Source of the DNA: Defluviitaleaceae bacterium | GTDB taxonomy: Bacteria; Bacillota; Clostridia; Lachnospirales; WQUN01 | Direction of reading: 5' to 3' | Assembly: GCA_009782245.1 (NCBI GenBank) | Contig: WRKK01000320.1 | Span: 1-12,492, forward strand | DNA length: 12,492 nucleotides | Shown here: piece after piece, positions 1 to 6,846 of the stretch | How the letters are laid out: every line of letters begins with the position of its first letter | Numbering within the stretch: position 1 is the stretch's first letter | Notes under the pieces: generated by a model | What the model saw: only the letters and a program-made list of their open reading frames with translations | What the model was told of the DNA's origin: nothing | The model's database searches: none | Position numbers and translations under genes: made by a program

Positions 1-97
1 CCCGCCTGTCGGGCGGGCAGGGGACGGTCGCCCCTACGGTCGGCATTATTGTAGGGGCGACCGTCCTCGGTCGCCCGTTTTCCCATTCCGATATTTC
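1..97. repeat. GGGCGACCG-family palindromic repeat, copy A (cut by window edge)
   Basis: Nested palindromes. The core is CCCGCCTG (1-8), a 6-nt loop, then GGGCAGGGGACGGTCGCCC (15-33). The same core occurs at 4230-4260 and, inverted, at 7276-7308, differing only in the 4-6 nt loop. The 16 nt at 22-37 are the exact reverse complement of 51-66. A second tight hairpin lies at 55-63/68-76 (GGGCGACCG with CGGTCGCCC, loop TCCT). The tail CCCATTCCGATATTTC (82-97) recurs in the copy ending near 4324, so the repeat unit extends beyond the palindrome. It lies downstream of the helicase gene, and no gene is seen in bases 1-173. The function is unknown: it could be a REP/MITE-like dispersed element or a transcription-end structure. 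Confidence 0.8.
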
Positions 98-155
98 TAC
101 AACATAAACCACAGGCAAAACAGGCAACCGCAAAGTACCAGTATCACTTAACAAT

Positions 156-200
156 AAAAAAAAATTAACAAAATTAGCGGGTCACCTGCCCGCCGGCAGG
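156..200 (-). terminator. candidate intrinsic terminator overlapping the 3' end of the helicase gene
   Basis: On the minus strand a GC-rich stem (GCGGG, complement of 189-193, with CCCGC, complement of 177-181, 7-nt loop) runs directly into TAATTTTGTTAA and nine Ts (A-run at 156-164 on the plus strand). An alternative stem is CCTGCC/GGCAGG (185-190/195-200). Both stems lie inside the coding sequence, because the stop codon is at 174-176. The hairpin DNA belongs to a repeat element, so terminator function is inferred from shape only. Confidence 0.45.
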
Positions 201-2075
201 CGGGGGGCAGAGCCCCACGGTTTTGCAGTTTTTTGAATATACAGTCTTCCCCAAAAACCGAGTAGGCTCAACTTCTTTTTCGTGCCGCTTTTTTATGACG
301 GAAATGTACAAATCGTTGCGGGCGCGGGTTGCACCTACGTAGAATAGGCGGCGTTCTTCTTCGATTTCGGCGGGTGTTTTGCTGCGTTCGTGCGGGATAA
401 GCCCCTCGACCGCACCCACCAAATAAACGATGTCAAATTCTAGCCCCTTTGCACTGTGCATCGTGGTTAGCGTAACTCGGTTGTCGTCTGGGTTTGCGGG
501 TTCTTGTAGATTTTTGTTTTGAATCGCCTCCTCGGCGTGTTGCATAAAATCGGCAAATTTGGGAAACTCCGCCGCCGCTTCTTGTATCTCGTTTAATATT
601 TCGTATAAACCTATCGGGTTAATTTTCTGATACTCGCAATGGTTTTTAATGTGGGCATCGTAGCCAATTTTGTTGCGGATAAATTTTATTGCGTTCAGCG
701 TTTTGTACTTGCGTAACGCTTTAATATCGGTAACCAGCTCTTCTATAGCACTTTTTTGGCGAACATTCAGCATCGGACTTTTCGCATAATTTGAAAAAAT
801 ATCCAATTTATCCTGCCGCATTTTTTGGATAAACGGCTTGCCAATGAATCTAAATGGCTTGTTGATTATCCGCTCCACATCTTCCGCCGTGCCGATTTTG
901 TGCGCCAGCCGCAAATACGCAAAAATATCCCGCACCATCCAATGGCTGTACACAACCGAGATTTCGTCTTTTGAAACAAACGGAATATTCGCCAGCATAA
1001 ACGCATCTACAAACGCCCTAGATTGCATATTTGTGCGATAAATAATCGCTATTTCATTAAGATTCGCTTGCAAATTTTTTTCCAGCGTTTCGTCTAGCAT
1101 TTTGCGGATTTGCAGGGCGATAAATTTTGCCTCGCTGTTTTGGTCGTCGTTATGCAAAATTTGCGGGTTGGGACCGTTTTTTTGCGTACCGACAATAACT
1201 TTATCGTAACGGTTTTGGTTTTTTTCTATTACCTTGTTGCTAAATTCGATAATATTGTCCGTGGAACGGTAGTTTACGTCCAATAAAATGCGTTTAGTTT
1301 GCGGATAATCTTCTGGAAATTTCAGCAAAAACTCTGGCCGTGAGCCCCTAAAACGGTAGATACTTTGGTCGTCGTCGCCGACAATGCACAAATGATGCGG
1401 CTTTGCCGATAACATTCGGATACATTCGTACTGCACTTGGTTTATATCTTGAAATTCGTCTATCATTATATATTTGAACTGGCTCTGCCAAAAAGCCAGA
1501 CAATCGGGTTCGGTTTGCCAAAGGTTGTGGCACAGCGTCAGCATATCGTCAAAGTCGATTTTATTGTGTTGGCGTTTAATTTTTTCGTATTCAAAAAACA
1601 GTTCCTTAAACTGGTCTGCGGCGACTATTTTGGAGTTATACGCCGTTAAATCGTGCATTTCGTTTTTCACCAAAGAAATCTCGCTTAAAACGCTCAACAG
1701 CAGGTCATCGTCTGGCTCTATTTGGAAGTCTATCAGCAATTTTTTTACTATATTGCGGCGTTCGTTTTCGTAAAAAACGTTTTCCAAGGAATATTTATAC
1801 CTGTTTCGCAGCACCCTAAAAAAAACGGCATGAAACGTGCCAAACGTACAATTCAAGCCGCCCGAAAGCAACTTAAAACGATGTTCCATCTCCGTTGCGG
1901 CGGCCTTTGAAAAGGTTATTATCAAAATTTGCTGTGGCACTATTTTCGGCTTTTTCGCCAACCGCAACGCTCTATGCGTAATAACCGTAGTTTTACCGCT
2001 ACCTGGCCCAGCCAGCACCATCAAAGGCCCGTCCAAATAACTTATCGCCTGATTTTGACTTTCGTTTAAGTTCAC
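174..2075 (-). CDS. UvrD/PcrA-family superfamily 1 DNA helicase
   Basis: This is an ATP-dependent 3'-5' DNA helicase of the UvrD/Rep/PcrA family, expected to unwind DNA in repair or replication-fork rescue in the cytoplasm. All the family motifs are visible: Walker A GPGSGKTT (about residues 23-30), TFSKAAATEM (motif Ia), GTFHAVFFRVLR (Ib), MIDEFQDINQ (motif II, DEFQD about 206-210), VGDDDQSIYRFRG (motif III, about 232-244), LDVNYRST (IV), TTMHSAKGLEFD (V, about 537) and RLFYVGATRA (VI). At 633 aa it is shorter than typical PcrA (about 720-750) and ends soon after motif VI with PTRFLG, so the usual C-terminal extension is missing. The start is GTG at 2075 with AAAGG about 10 nt upstream. The last 20 or so residues, including GLCPPPAGGQVTR, are encoded by a GC-rich repeat (205-237 and beyond) and look non-native. 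It is likely functional; whether it is the cell's main PcrA or a paralogue cannot be told. It is last in a leftward gene group, 177 bp after the lactonase. Confidence 0.95.
   Translation of the reverse strand: MNLNESQNQAISYLDGPLMVLAGPGSGKTTVITHRALRLAKKPKIVPQQILIITFSKAAATEMEHRFKLLSGGLNCTFGTFHAVFFRVLRNRYKYSLENVFYENERRNIVKKLLIDFQIEPDDDLLLSVLSEISLVKNEMHDLTAYNSKIVAADQFKELFFEYEKIKRQHNKIDFDDMLTLCHNLWQTEPDCLAFWQSQFKYIMIDEFQDINQVQYECIRMLSAKPHHLCIVGDDDQSIYRFRGSRPEFLLKFPEDYPQTKRILLDVNYRSTDNIIEFSNKVIEKNQNRYDKVIVGTQKNGPNPQILHNDDQNSEAKFIALQIRKMLDETLEKNLQANLNEIAIIYRTNMQSRAFVDAFMLANIPFVSKDEISVVYSHWMVRDIFAYLRLAHKIGTAEDVERIINKPFRFIGKPFIQKMRQDKLDIFSNYAKSPMLNVRQKSAIEELVTDIKALRKYKTLNAIKFIRNKIGYDAHIKNHCEYQKINPIGLYEILNEIQEAAAEFPKFADFMQHAEEAIQNKNLQEPANPDDNRVTLTTMHSAKGLEFDIVYLVGAVEGLIPHERSKTPAEIEEERRLFYVGATRARNDLYISVIKKRHEKEVEPTRFLGKTVYSKNCKTVGLCPPPAGGQVTR
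177..237 (-). repeat. second repeat family, left copy, partly coding for the helicase C-terminus
   Basis: Read on the minus strand, positions 237-205 begin TTCAAAAAACTGCAAAACCG and continue through a GGGGC/GCCCC hairpin (204-208/212-216). This matches 2099-2130 on the plus strand with one substitution and one indel. Beyond it is a CCTGCC/GGCAGG palindrome (185-190/195-200). The copy lies entirely within the reading frame of the helicase and supplies its final residues. The two copies are inverted relative to each other, with their AT-rich ends facing the gene. Confidence 0.7.
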
Positions 2076-2098
2076 TGTAAAATATCCTTTCTACTGCG

Positions 2099-2222
2099 TT
2101 CAAACAACTGCAAAACCGTGGGCTCTGCCCACACCCGCAAGGGCGCTGCCCTTTGACCCCGCAAGGAGCGCGCCCCGCCCGCCTGACGGCGGTCAGGTCC
2201 GATAGGCGGGTTCGCCCGTTTT
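2099..2222 (+). repeat. second repeat family, right copy: chain of GC-rich hairpins
   Basis: It starts TTCAAACAACTGCAAAACCG and is followed by serial hairpins: GTGGGC/GCCCAC (2118-2123/2127-2132), AAGGGC/GCCCTT (2139-2144/2148-2153), CCTGAC/GTCAGG (2182-2187/2192-2197), and a competing outer pair CCCGCCT/AGGCGGG (2178-2184/2204-2210). The first 32 nt are the inverted partner of 205-237. The end TTCGCCCGTTTT resembles the end of the GGGCGACCG family. It fills the gap between the lactonase and helicase genes and would be transcribed if the two are co-transcribed. I recall similar GC-rich hairpin strings from gut Clostridia genomes, but this is unverified. Confidence 0.7.
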
Positions 2223-2231
2223 ATTCTACAA

Positions 2232-2251
2232 TTTTGCATATTTATGCAAAA
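2232..2251 (-). other. AT-rich hairpin directly after the lactonase stop codon
   Basis: TTTTGCAT (2232-2239) and ATGCAAAA (2244-2251) form a perfect 8-bp stem with an ATTT loop, starting one base past the stop codon at 2253-2255. No T-run follows on the minus strand, so it is a weak terminator at best; it may be a 3'-end stabilising structure. Confidence 0.4.
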
Positions 2252-2252
2252 C

Positions 2253-3254
2253 TTAACTCTCGCCAGCTATTAACACACAAGTAGGTTTGTCAACCTCTAA
2301 AAATCCGCCTGTGTAGCTTAAAGAACCTGTATTTTCGTCCCAGTCAAATATAGTTATTTTGTTGGAATTTTGGCAAGCGACTAAAATTTGGCTATTTTGC
2401 GGGCTAAATACAAAATCCCGTGGGCATTTGCCGTGGGTTGGCACGGTGTTTTCTAGTTTATGAACGCCACCGTCTTTGTTAAGCGAAAAAACTGCAATCG
2501 TGTCGCTAGAATCGCCCCTATTGGAAACTAGCACAAACTGCCCTTTTGGAGAGATTCGCACGGCGGCGCTGTCGGTGGGCGTGGCTGTTGGGCTGTTGGG
2601 CAATGTTGAAAATGGCTTGCCCCGAGCGGATAAATAGTCCGTGTTAAGCGGAACAAGCAAGTTGCCCATTTCGCAAAGCAGATACGCTATCGGCAAAGTT
2701 GGGTGAAACGCCAAATGCCGCGGCCCAGAGCCAGCGGGTGCTTTATATTGTGCCAACGCTTGCCCCTCGGGGTTTAGGACAATTACCATATCTAGCCCCA
2801 AATCGCAAACCCAAATATTGCCGTCTATGTGTTCGGCGTAGTGTGCGTGGGCGGTTTCTTGGCGTTTTGGGTATATGCGGCTGGGGGCGGCTATTGTGGT
2901 GTGGTCGATTATTTGCGATATTTCGCCTATTGTGCCGCTTGGCTGCACGGCTAATATTGCCGTTGTGCCGCTCATGTAGTGTGCCACGTACACCAAAGAA
3001 CCGTCATTGTTTAACGATAAATGGCACGGAGATTCGCCGCCCGTTGTTGCTACATTTATAAAACTAAGGCTAAAATCCTTGTTTATTTTGAATGCCGTTA
3101 TTTTGCCGCTTGGTTCGTTTACGGCATACAAAAAACTGCCAAACTGGCGTAAATACGTTGCTCCTGGCGCGGGATATTTTTCCAATATTTTAACATCGTC
3201 AGTTTGTTCGCAAAAATATATTTCTTCGCCGTAGCCGCTTGCATAAAAATACAT
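2253..3254 (-). CDS. lactonase family protein (6-phosphogluconolactonase-type beta-propeller)
   Basis: This is a 333-aa protein of the lactonase family (PF10282, seven-bladed propeller; relatives include E. coli Pgl/YbhE). Members hydrolyse 6-phosphogluconolactone in the oxidative pentose phosphate pathway, though many family members are uncharacterised. Supporting motifs are the N-terminal MYFYASGYGE, ATTGGESPCHLSLNNDGSLVY, HAHYAEHIDGNIWVCDLGLD, the family signature GSGPRHLAFHPTLPIAYLLCE, SPKGQFVLVSNRGDSSDTIAVF and GKCPRDFVFSPQNSQILVACQ, i.e. repeated blade motifs across the whole length. The ATG at 3254 is chosen because GGAG lies about 8 nt upstream; an in-frame ATG at 3311 has no ribosome binding site and begins inside a palindrome. 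There is no signal peptide, so it is cytoplasmic. It is preceded by a 105-bp gap with a strong inverted repeat, so it may have its own control. The substrate is not provable from sequence. Confidence 0.9.
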   Translation of the reverse strand: MYFYASGYGEEIYFCEQTDDVKILEKYPAPGATYLRQFGSFLYAVNEPSGKITAFKINKDFSLSFINVATTGGESPCHLSLNNDGSLVYVAHYMSGTTAILAVQPSGTIGEISQIIDHTTIAAPSRIYPKRQETAHAHYAEHIDGNIWVCDLGLDMVIVLNPEGQALAQYKAPAGSGPRHLAFHPTLPIAYLLCEMGNLLVPLNTDYLSARGKPFSTLPNSPTATPTDSAAVRISPKGQFVLVSNRGDSSDTIAVFSLNKDGGVHKLENTVPTHGKCPRDFVFSPQNSQILVACQNSNKITIFDWDENTGSLSYTGGFLEVDKPTCVLIAGES

Positions 3255-3303
3255 TTTGGTTGCTCCATTCTTTTTGGGGGAATTAAAACCCTCTAAGTTG
3301 TGT

Positions 3304-3338
3304 ACCTGCATAGGTCAAAAATGCTGAACTATGCAGGT
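3304..3338. promoter_or_regulatory. perfect 10-bp inverted repeat between glyoxalase and lactonase genes
   Basis: ACCTGCATAG (3304-3313) and CTATGCAGGT (3329-3338) are exact reverse complements separated by 15 nt. It is 21 nt past the glyoxalase stop and 50 nt upstream of the lactonase ATG in the direction of transcription. On the minus strand no T-run follows, so it is unlikely to be a terminator for the glyoxalase. It could be a repressor operator, an RNA hairpin controlling the lactonase, or a processing site. No convincing promoter was found in this gap. Confidence 0.5.
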
Positions 3339-3359
3339 TTTGTTTGGTTGCTTTCTGCT

Positions 3360-3737
3360 TTAGTAATTGCTGCGTATAACTTCAATATCATAGCCGTCAG
3401 GGTCGGAGATAAAATAATAAGACGGCGGAGTGCCTGGCAACCCGTACAAATCGGTTACTTTGAAACCTGCCGCTTTTTGCTTGTCGTGAAGTTCTTCTAA
3501 ATTATCGGTTGCAATGGCAATGTGTCCGTAACCGTCGCCCAAATTATAGGCGGCGTGATCGTAGTTGTAAGTCAGTTCTAGTTCGTAGTGGTCGCCTGGC
3601 AGGGTCATGTACACTAGCGTAAATTTATGTTCTGGAAACTCACGACGGCGACTTTCGCTGAAATTAAACGCCTTTTTGTAAAATTCCAACGATGCGTCCA
3701 AATCCTTTACCCTGTAAGAGGTGTGTGTCATTTTCAT
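3360..3737 (-). CDS. glyoxalase I-like (lactoylglutathione lyase family, VOC superfamily)
   Basis: This 125-aa protein is the length of bacterial GloA. It matches the family end to end: MTHTSYRVKDLDASLEFYKK at the N-terminus, LELTYNYD in the middle, GYGHIAIATDNLEE for the second half, and YYFISDPDGYDIEVI at the C-terminus. The usual metal ligands of glyoxalase I appear present: His5, a glutamate in YELEL (52 or 54), His72 and Glu119. The family isomerises the hemithioacetal of methylglyoxal and a thiol to a lactoyl-thioester; in Clostridia the thiol may not be glutathione, so the exact substrate is open. The start ATG at 3737 has AAGGAG 7 nt upstream. It lies 31 bp after the ABM-domain gene and is probably co-transcribed with it. 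Confidence 0.92.
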   Translation of the reverse strand: MKMTHTSYRVKDLDASLEFYKKAFNFSESRRREFPEHKFTLVYMTLPGDHYELELTYNYDHAAYNLGDGYGHIAIATDNLEELHDKQKAAGFKVTDLYGLPGTPPSYYFISDPDGYDIEVIRSNY

Positions 3738-3768
3738 GGCTATTCTCCTTTTTTCGGTTTATTTAGTT

Positions 3769-4056
3769 TTATTTTGTTGGGATATATTTTTTTGCGGTAA
3801 TTGTGTCGCCAGCGTAATCGCGCAAAGTGCCAACATGGGCGGTAAAATGCGGCGTTGCGTTATGGAAGTCTATGGCGGCTTGGTCGCGCCACTTTTCTAT
3901 TAGGCTAAAACTGGTCGGCTTATCCATATCCGAGTACAAATTGTACTCTATGCAGCCCTCTTCCGCCTGAGACGGTATCGCTAACTTGTCAAAAAATGCC
4001 AAAAATTCGTCTCGCTTTTCGGCGGCAACCTCAAATTGTACTAATAATACTATCAT
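3769..4056 (-). CDS. ABM-domain monooxygenase-like protein (YgiN/quinol monooxygenase type)
   Basis: This is a 95-aa protein of the antibiotic biosynthesis monooxygenase (ABM, PF03992) fold, a dimeric alpha/beta barrel; the family includes YgiN quinol monooxygenase. Seen features are an N-terminal strand MIVLLVQFEV, then EEGCIEYNLYSD, SFSLIEKWRDQAAIDFHN and the conserved TPHFTAHVG near the C-terminus. The ATG at 4056 is chosen because AAGGAG lies about 8 nt upstream; an in-frame start at 4146 would add 30 Lys-rich residues without a ribosome binding site and would overlap the promoter. It is first in a leftward group with the glyoxalase, and the pairing hints at detoxification of reactive carbonyls or quinones. 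The exact substrate cannot be assigned. Confidence 0.88.
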   Translation of the reverse strand: MIVLLVQFEVAAEKRDEFLAFFDKLAIPSQAEEGCIEYNLYSDMDKPTSFSLIEKWRDQAAIDFHNATPHFTAHVGTLRDYAGDTITAKKYIPTK

Positions 4057-4105
4057 AGTAATCGCTCCTTTTTTCCTTTTGTGGAATTTTAACTTGCTAC
4101 GCTTT

Positions 4106-4134
4106 ATTGTAACATAAAATGTGGCTACGCACAA
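4106..4134 (-). promoter_or_regulatory. promoter for the ABM/glyoxalase group
   Basis: On the minus strand, TTGTGC (complement of 4129-4134) is separated by 17 nt from TACAAT (complement of 4106-4111), with a TGn extension (TGTTACAAT). The start codon is 50 nt downstream at 4056. The -35 is weak, but the -10 and spacing are good. Confidence 0.55.
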
Positions 4135-4193
4135 CTTTTTTTGCAAAAAATCGGGCGGGTAATATTATTGTCATTAATTTGACCGATTTATAT

Positions 4194-4332
4194 GGGACGG
4201 GCGACCGATTATGCGGGACGGGCGACCGACCCGCCTGCTGCGGGCAGGGGACGGTCGCCCCTACAATGATGCCACCCGTAGGGGCGACCGTCTCGGTCGC
4301 CCGTTTGCCCCATTCCGATATTTCCGCCCCTA
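4194..4332. repeat. GGGCGACCG-family palindromic repeat, copy B
   Basis: This holds most of the 316-base gene-free stretch between the MFS gene end (4373) and the ABM gene start (4056); the rest is the ABM promoter. It begins with two direct copies of GGGACGGGCGACCGA (4194-4208, 4215-4229; period 21). The core is then CCCGCCTG (4230-4237), loop CTGC, GGGCAGGGGACGGTCGCCC (4242-4260). A second palindrome, GTAGGGGCGACCGTC then CGGTCGCCCG, lies near 4278-4302 and is followed by CCCATTCCGATATTTC (4309-4324), as in copy A. The position between two same-strand gene groups would suit a transcription barrier, but no T-run accompanies it. Confidence 0.8.
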
Positions 4333-4372
4333 CAAAAGTTCAAAAAATATTTGCAAATTTATTTACCGTTCC

Positions 4373-5659
4373 CTAAACCGTACTCATCTGTGCAATTAAG
4401 CTTTTGCGGGTGCTGGTTAGTATAATCAAGCCCACCAAAAACACAGCTACAACGGATAAAATTGAGAAACTGGCTCTGCCTGTTATGTTTAGCATGATTG
4501 CGTATAGTGCTGGGCCTAATATTGCCGAAAATCTGCCGAAAATTTCAAAAAAGCCGAAATATTCGCCGCTTTGCTCGGCGGGGATAAGTCTGCTGTAAGT
4601 TGAGCGTGAAATTGCCTGTATTCCGCCCTGCACCGTGCCAACCATAAACGCCAAAATCCAGAACAGAACCGTTGCAGTTTCTACGCCGAAAAAGTTTTCC
4701 TCTAGTCCAAATCCCATAATAAAGCCAACGCTGCAAATGCAGAAATATATAATAATAGCCGCCGTTATTAAGTTTACGGGGTTTGTGCGTTTGCTTAGCT
4801 TGCCAAACAACAAACTAAACGGAAACGCCACAACTTGCGTTACGAACAACGCACCAATCATGCCCTCCGTGCCAAGCCCTAGCTCTGCGCCGTACGCCGT
4901 CGCCATGTTGATTACTGTGCCAACGCCGTCTATGTAGAAAAAATAGGCTATTATAAAGGCAAATACAGGCTTGTTGGCAATGATTTTTTTCGCCGTGCCA
5001 ATAATTGTTGCAAACGATTCCTTAAAAAGTCCCTTTTCTGGTCTGGTTTTGCCATATTTATGGTGGACATTTTTAACGATTGGAATAGAAAACGCCATCC
5101 ACCAAACAGCGGTCAAAATAACGGAAAGCCGCACCGCCAAAACAGCGTCAATGCCAAAGTTTGCCCCAAACAAAATAAGAATAATGCTGATAATAAACGG
5201 AATCGTGCTGCCACCAATGTAGCCAAACGCAAAACCCGTTGCACTAACTAAATCCATGCGGTCTTTTGTGGTAATATCGGGCAGAAACGTATCGTAAATT
5301 TGGTTGCACACCGAAAAAAAGATGTTTGCGAAAATATAACCCAACAACAACATTTGCCATTCGCTAACAAACGCAGTAAACAGCGTAAACGCGCCGCCGC
5401 AAGCCAAAAATATCACAAATAATCGCTTTTTGTAGCCTTGATAATCTATCAAAGCACCAATAAACGGCGCGGCAACGCCCACTGTAACCCGCGCGGCAAC
5501 AATGCCGATTGCCCACCACATACTGCCAGGTGTGTCCTCGCCGCCAGCTATGCCAACAAAAAATGTCGGAAAAACCGCCGCCACCATTATTGTCGCAAAC
5601 ACCGAGTTTGCCCAATCGTAAAAAACCCAACTTTTCTCTTCCTTGCTAAACCCTTTCAT
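4373..5659 (-). CDS. MFS transporter, UMF1/Atg22-like family
   Basis: This is a 428-aa integral membrane protein with about 12 hydrophobic segments. Its N-terminus KEEKSWVFYDWANSVFATIM is characteristic of the UMF1 (unknown major facilitator 1) / Atg22-like branch of the MFS, as are the later PFIGALIDYQGYKKR loop and VGTVQGGIQAISRSTYSRLIPAEQSGEYFGFFEIFGR. In yeast Atg22 exports amino acids from the vacuole; bacterial members are common but their substrates are unknown. The ATG at 5659 has a near-perfect AAGGAGG 7 nt upstream. The gene starts 12 bp after the phosphodiesterase stop, so the two are almost certainly one transcript, which suggests the transporter could handle a product or precursor of that enzyme (inference). 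No clear intrinsic terminator follows; a palindromic repeat does. Confidence 0.93.
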   Translation of the reverse strand: MKGFSKEEKSWVFYDWANSVFATIMVAAVFPTFFVGIAGGEDTPGSMWWAIGIVAARVTVGVAAPFIGALIDYQGYKKRLFVIFLACGGAFTLFTAFVSEWQMLLLGYIFANIFFSVCNQIYDTFLPDITTKDRMDLVSATGFAFGYIGGSTIPFIISIILILFGANFGIDAVLAVRLSVILTAVWWMAFSIPIVKNVHHKYGKTRPEKGLFKESFATIIGTAKKIIANKPVFAFIIAYFFYIDGVGTVINMATAYGAELGLGTEGMIGALFVTQVVAFPFSLLFGKLSKRTNPVNLITAAIIIYFCICSVGFIMGFGLEENFFGVETATVLFWILAFMVGTVQGGIQAISRSTYSRLIPAEQSGEYFGFFEIFGRFSAILGPALYAIMLNITGRASFSILSVVAVFLVGLIILTSTRKSLIAQMSTV

Positions 5660-5671
5660 CTAAAGGCCTCC

Positions 5672-6835
5672 TTATCTCAAGCCGTATTCGTCCAAAATTT
5701 CCATGTCTAATTGCAACTCGTGCGCGATTATCGCCGTAACATCGCATATTGTCCCCTTTAGGCTGTGAGATATATTTTTTTTTGTGTTGATTGTATTGTA
5801 AAAAATTTGAAAATTTTCGTAATTTGACGGATAACCGTGATCGCCTTTTAGCGGCTTATTGCCGAAACTATAGCCCACTTTTGCGGCTATTCCTAGCTTG
5901 CTGGGCTGTCCGCTTTCTGCTAGTTCGTCCGATGTTAAAAATCTGCCAAACCATGGCTGATTTTGCAAACCGTCAATTTTGGCGGATTTTTCCGTATCTT
6001 CTAAAATTTTTGCGTTTTTCAAAAAAGCGCTGCCGCCATTTTGCACAAAAGTATCGGGCAAAATATTTTCTAGGTTGACAACTTCAGCCACATCTAACTG
6101 CGAGTGATCCGAAAACACAATAACTGGCTTGTTTCCCCAAGATTTTAACAGTTTGCCCAAATTTTCGTCCAAGGCTTTTTGGGCGGGCTGCGTGTTGCCG
6201 TTGCCGTAACGGTGGCAAAAATCGTCATAGGCGATAAGATGCACCAAAACCAAATCCACATTTTTTTTGGGATTTTTTTCGGTTTTATCCAGTTTATCCA
6301 GCAGATTGCAAACGGCGGCGGTTGTAAAATTGTCTAAATTGGGCTGTTTTATGCCGTCCAACAGATGTTTATATTTCAAAAAAGTTTTCAGCTGGAACAA
6401 CTTGCTGCCGTACTTTAGGTTGCAAATTATCTGGTTTTCGCCAGCTTGCTTGTGATATTCTGGAATATGATAATCAATTTTAGCGCCACAGCTAACAGGC
6501 CACAAAAAAGCGGCGGTTTTCAGGCGTTTTTGCTTGGCGCAATCCCAAATAGTTTTGCCATTAATCATGTTTGCCATTTGCGCCCATTCGGCGGCATCGT
6601 CGCTCCTGGTTGCGTCTGCGTAATTAGAAATTATCCCGTGGTCTTTCGGCAGTTTGCCCGTGCTTACCGTTGCATGAATGGGATACGTGCTAGACAAAAA
6701 CACGGTGCTAACGGCGTTTTTGTAATATCCGTCCCGTTTTAACGCCGCTATATTGGGATAATCGGCGGCGTTGGCTGCCATTTTTTCGTAGGCAATATCG
6801 CCCACGCCGTCAAAACTGATAACTAAGATAGGCAT
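5672..6835 (-). CDS. type I phosphodiesterase/nucleotide pyrophosphatase family (alkaline phosphatase superfamily)
   Basis: This is a 387-aa predicted metal-dependent phosphodiesterase or pyrophosphatase (PF01663-type). Visible active-site elements are VISFDGVGD with metal-binding Asp9, the nucleophile Thr50 in SSTYPIHATVSTGKLPKDHG, AYDDFCHRYG (Asp and His), FSDHSQ (Asp-His) and KGDHGYPS (His near the end). These match the two-zinc site of the NPP family. The start ATG at 6835 has AGGGGGAA close upstream; an in-frame ATG at 6874 lies inside the preceding gene with no ribosome binding site. There is no signal peptide, so it should act in the cytoplasm, unlike many secreted NPPs. It sits 11 bp after the Cys-rich protein gene and 12 bp before the MFS gene. 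The substrate (nucleotide, phospholipid-like or sugar-phosphate ester) cannot be told. Confidence 0.9.
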   Translation of the reverse strand: MPILVISFDGVGDIAYEKMAANAADYPNIAALKRDGYYKNAVSTVFLSSTYPIHATVSTGKLPKDHGIISNYADATRSDDAAEWAQMANMINGKTIWDCAKQKRLKTAAFLWPVSCGAKIDYHIPEYHKQAGENQIICNLKYGSKLFQLKTFLKYKHLLDGIKQPNLDNFTTAAVCNLLDKLDKTEKNPKKNVDLVLVHLIAYDDFCHRYGNGNTQPAQKALDENLGKLLKSWGNKPVIVFSDHSQLDVAEVVNLENILPDTFVQNGGSAFLKNAKILEDTEKSAKIDGLQNQPWFGRFLTSDELAESGQPSKLGIAAKVGYSFGNKPLKGDHGYPSNYENFQIFYNTINTKKNISHSLKGTICDVTAIIAHELQLDMEILDEYGLR

Positions 6836-6846
6836 AAAGTTTCCCC

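Noticed and set aside
3257..3311. Earlier lactonase start at 3311
   Set aside because: It lacks a ribosome binding site and starts within the inverted repeat; ATG 3254 has GGAG at proper spacing.
3255..3359. Promoter with TTGACC before the lactonase gene
   Set aside because: The -35-like TTGACC has no acceptable -10 at 16-18 nt spacing (TAGAGG is found there).
4194..4332. CRISPR-like array because of repeated GGGACGGGCGACCGA words
   Set aside because: Only two direct units with 6 nt between them, no regular spacers and no cas genes; the structure is palindromic repeats.
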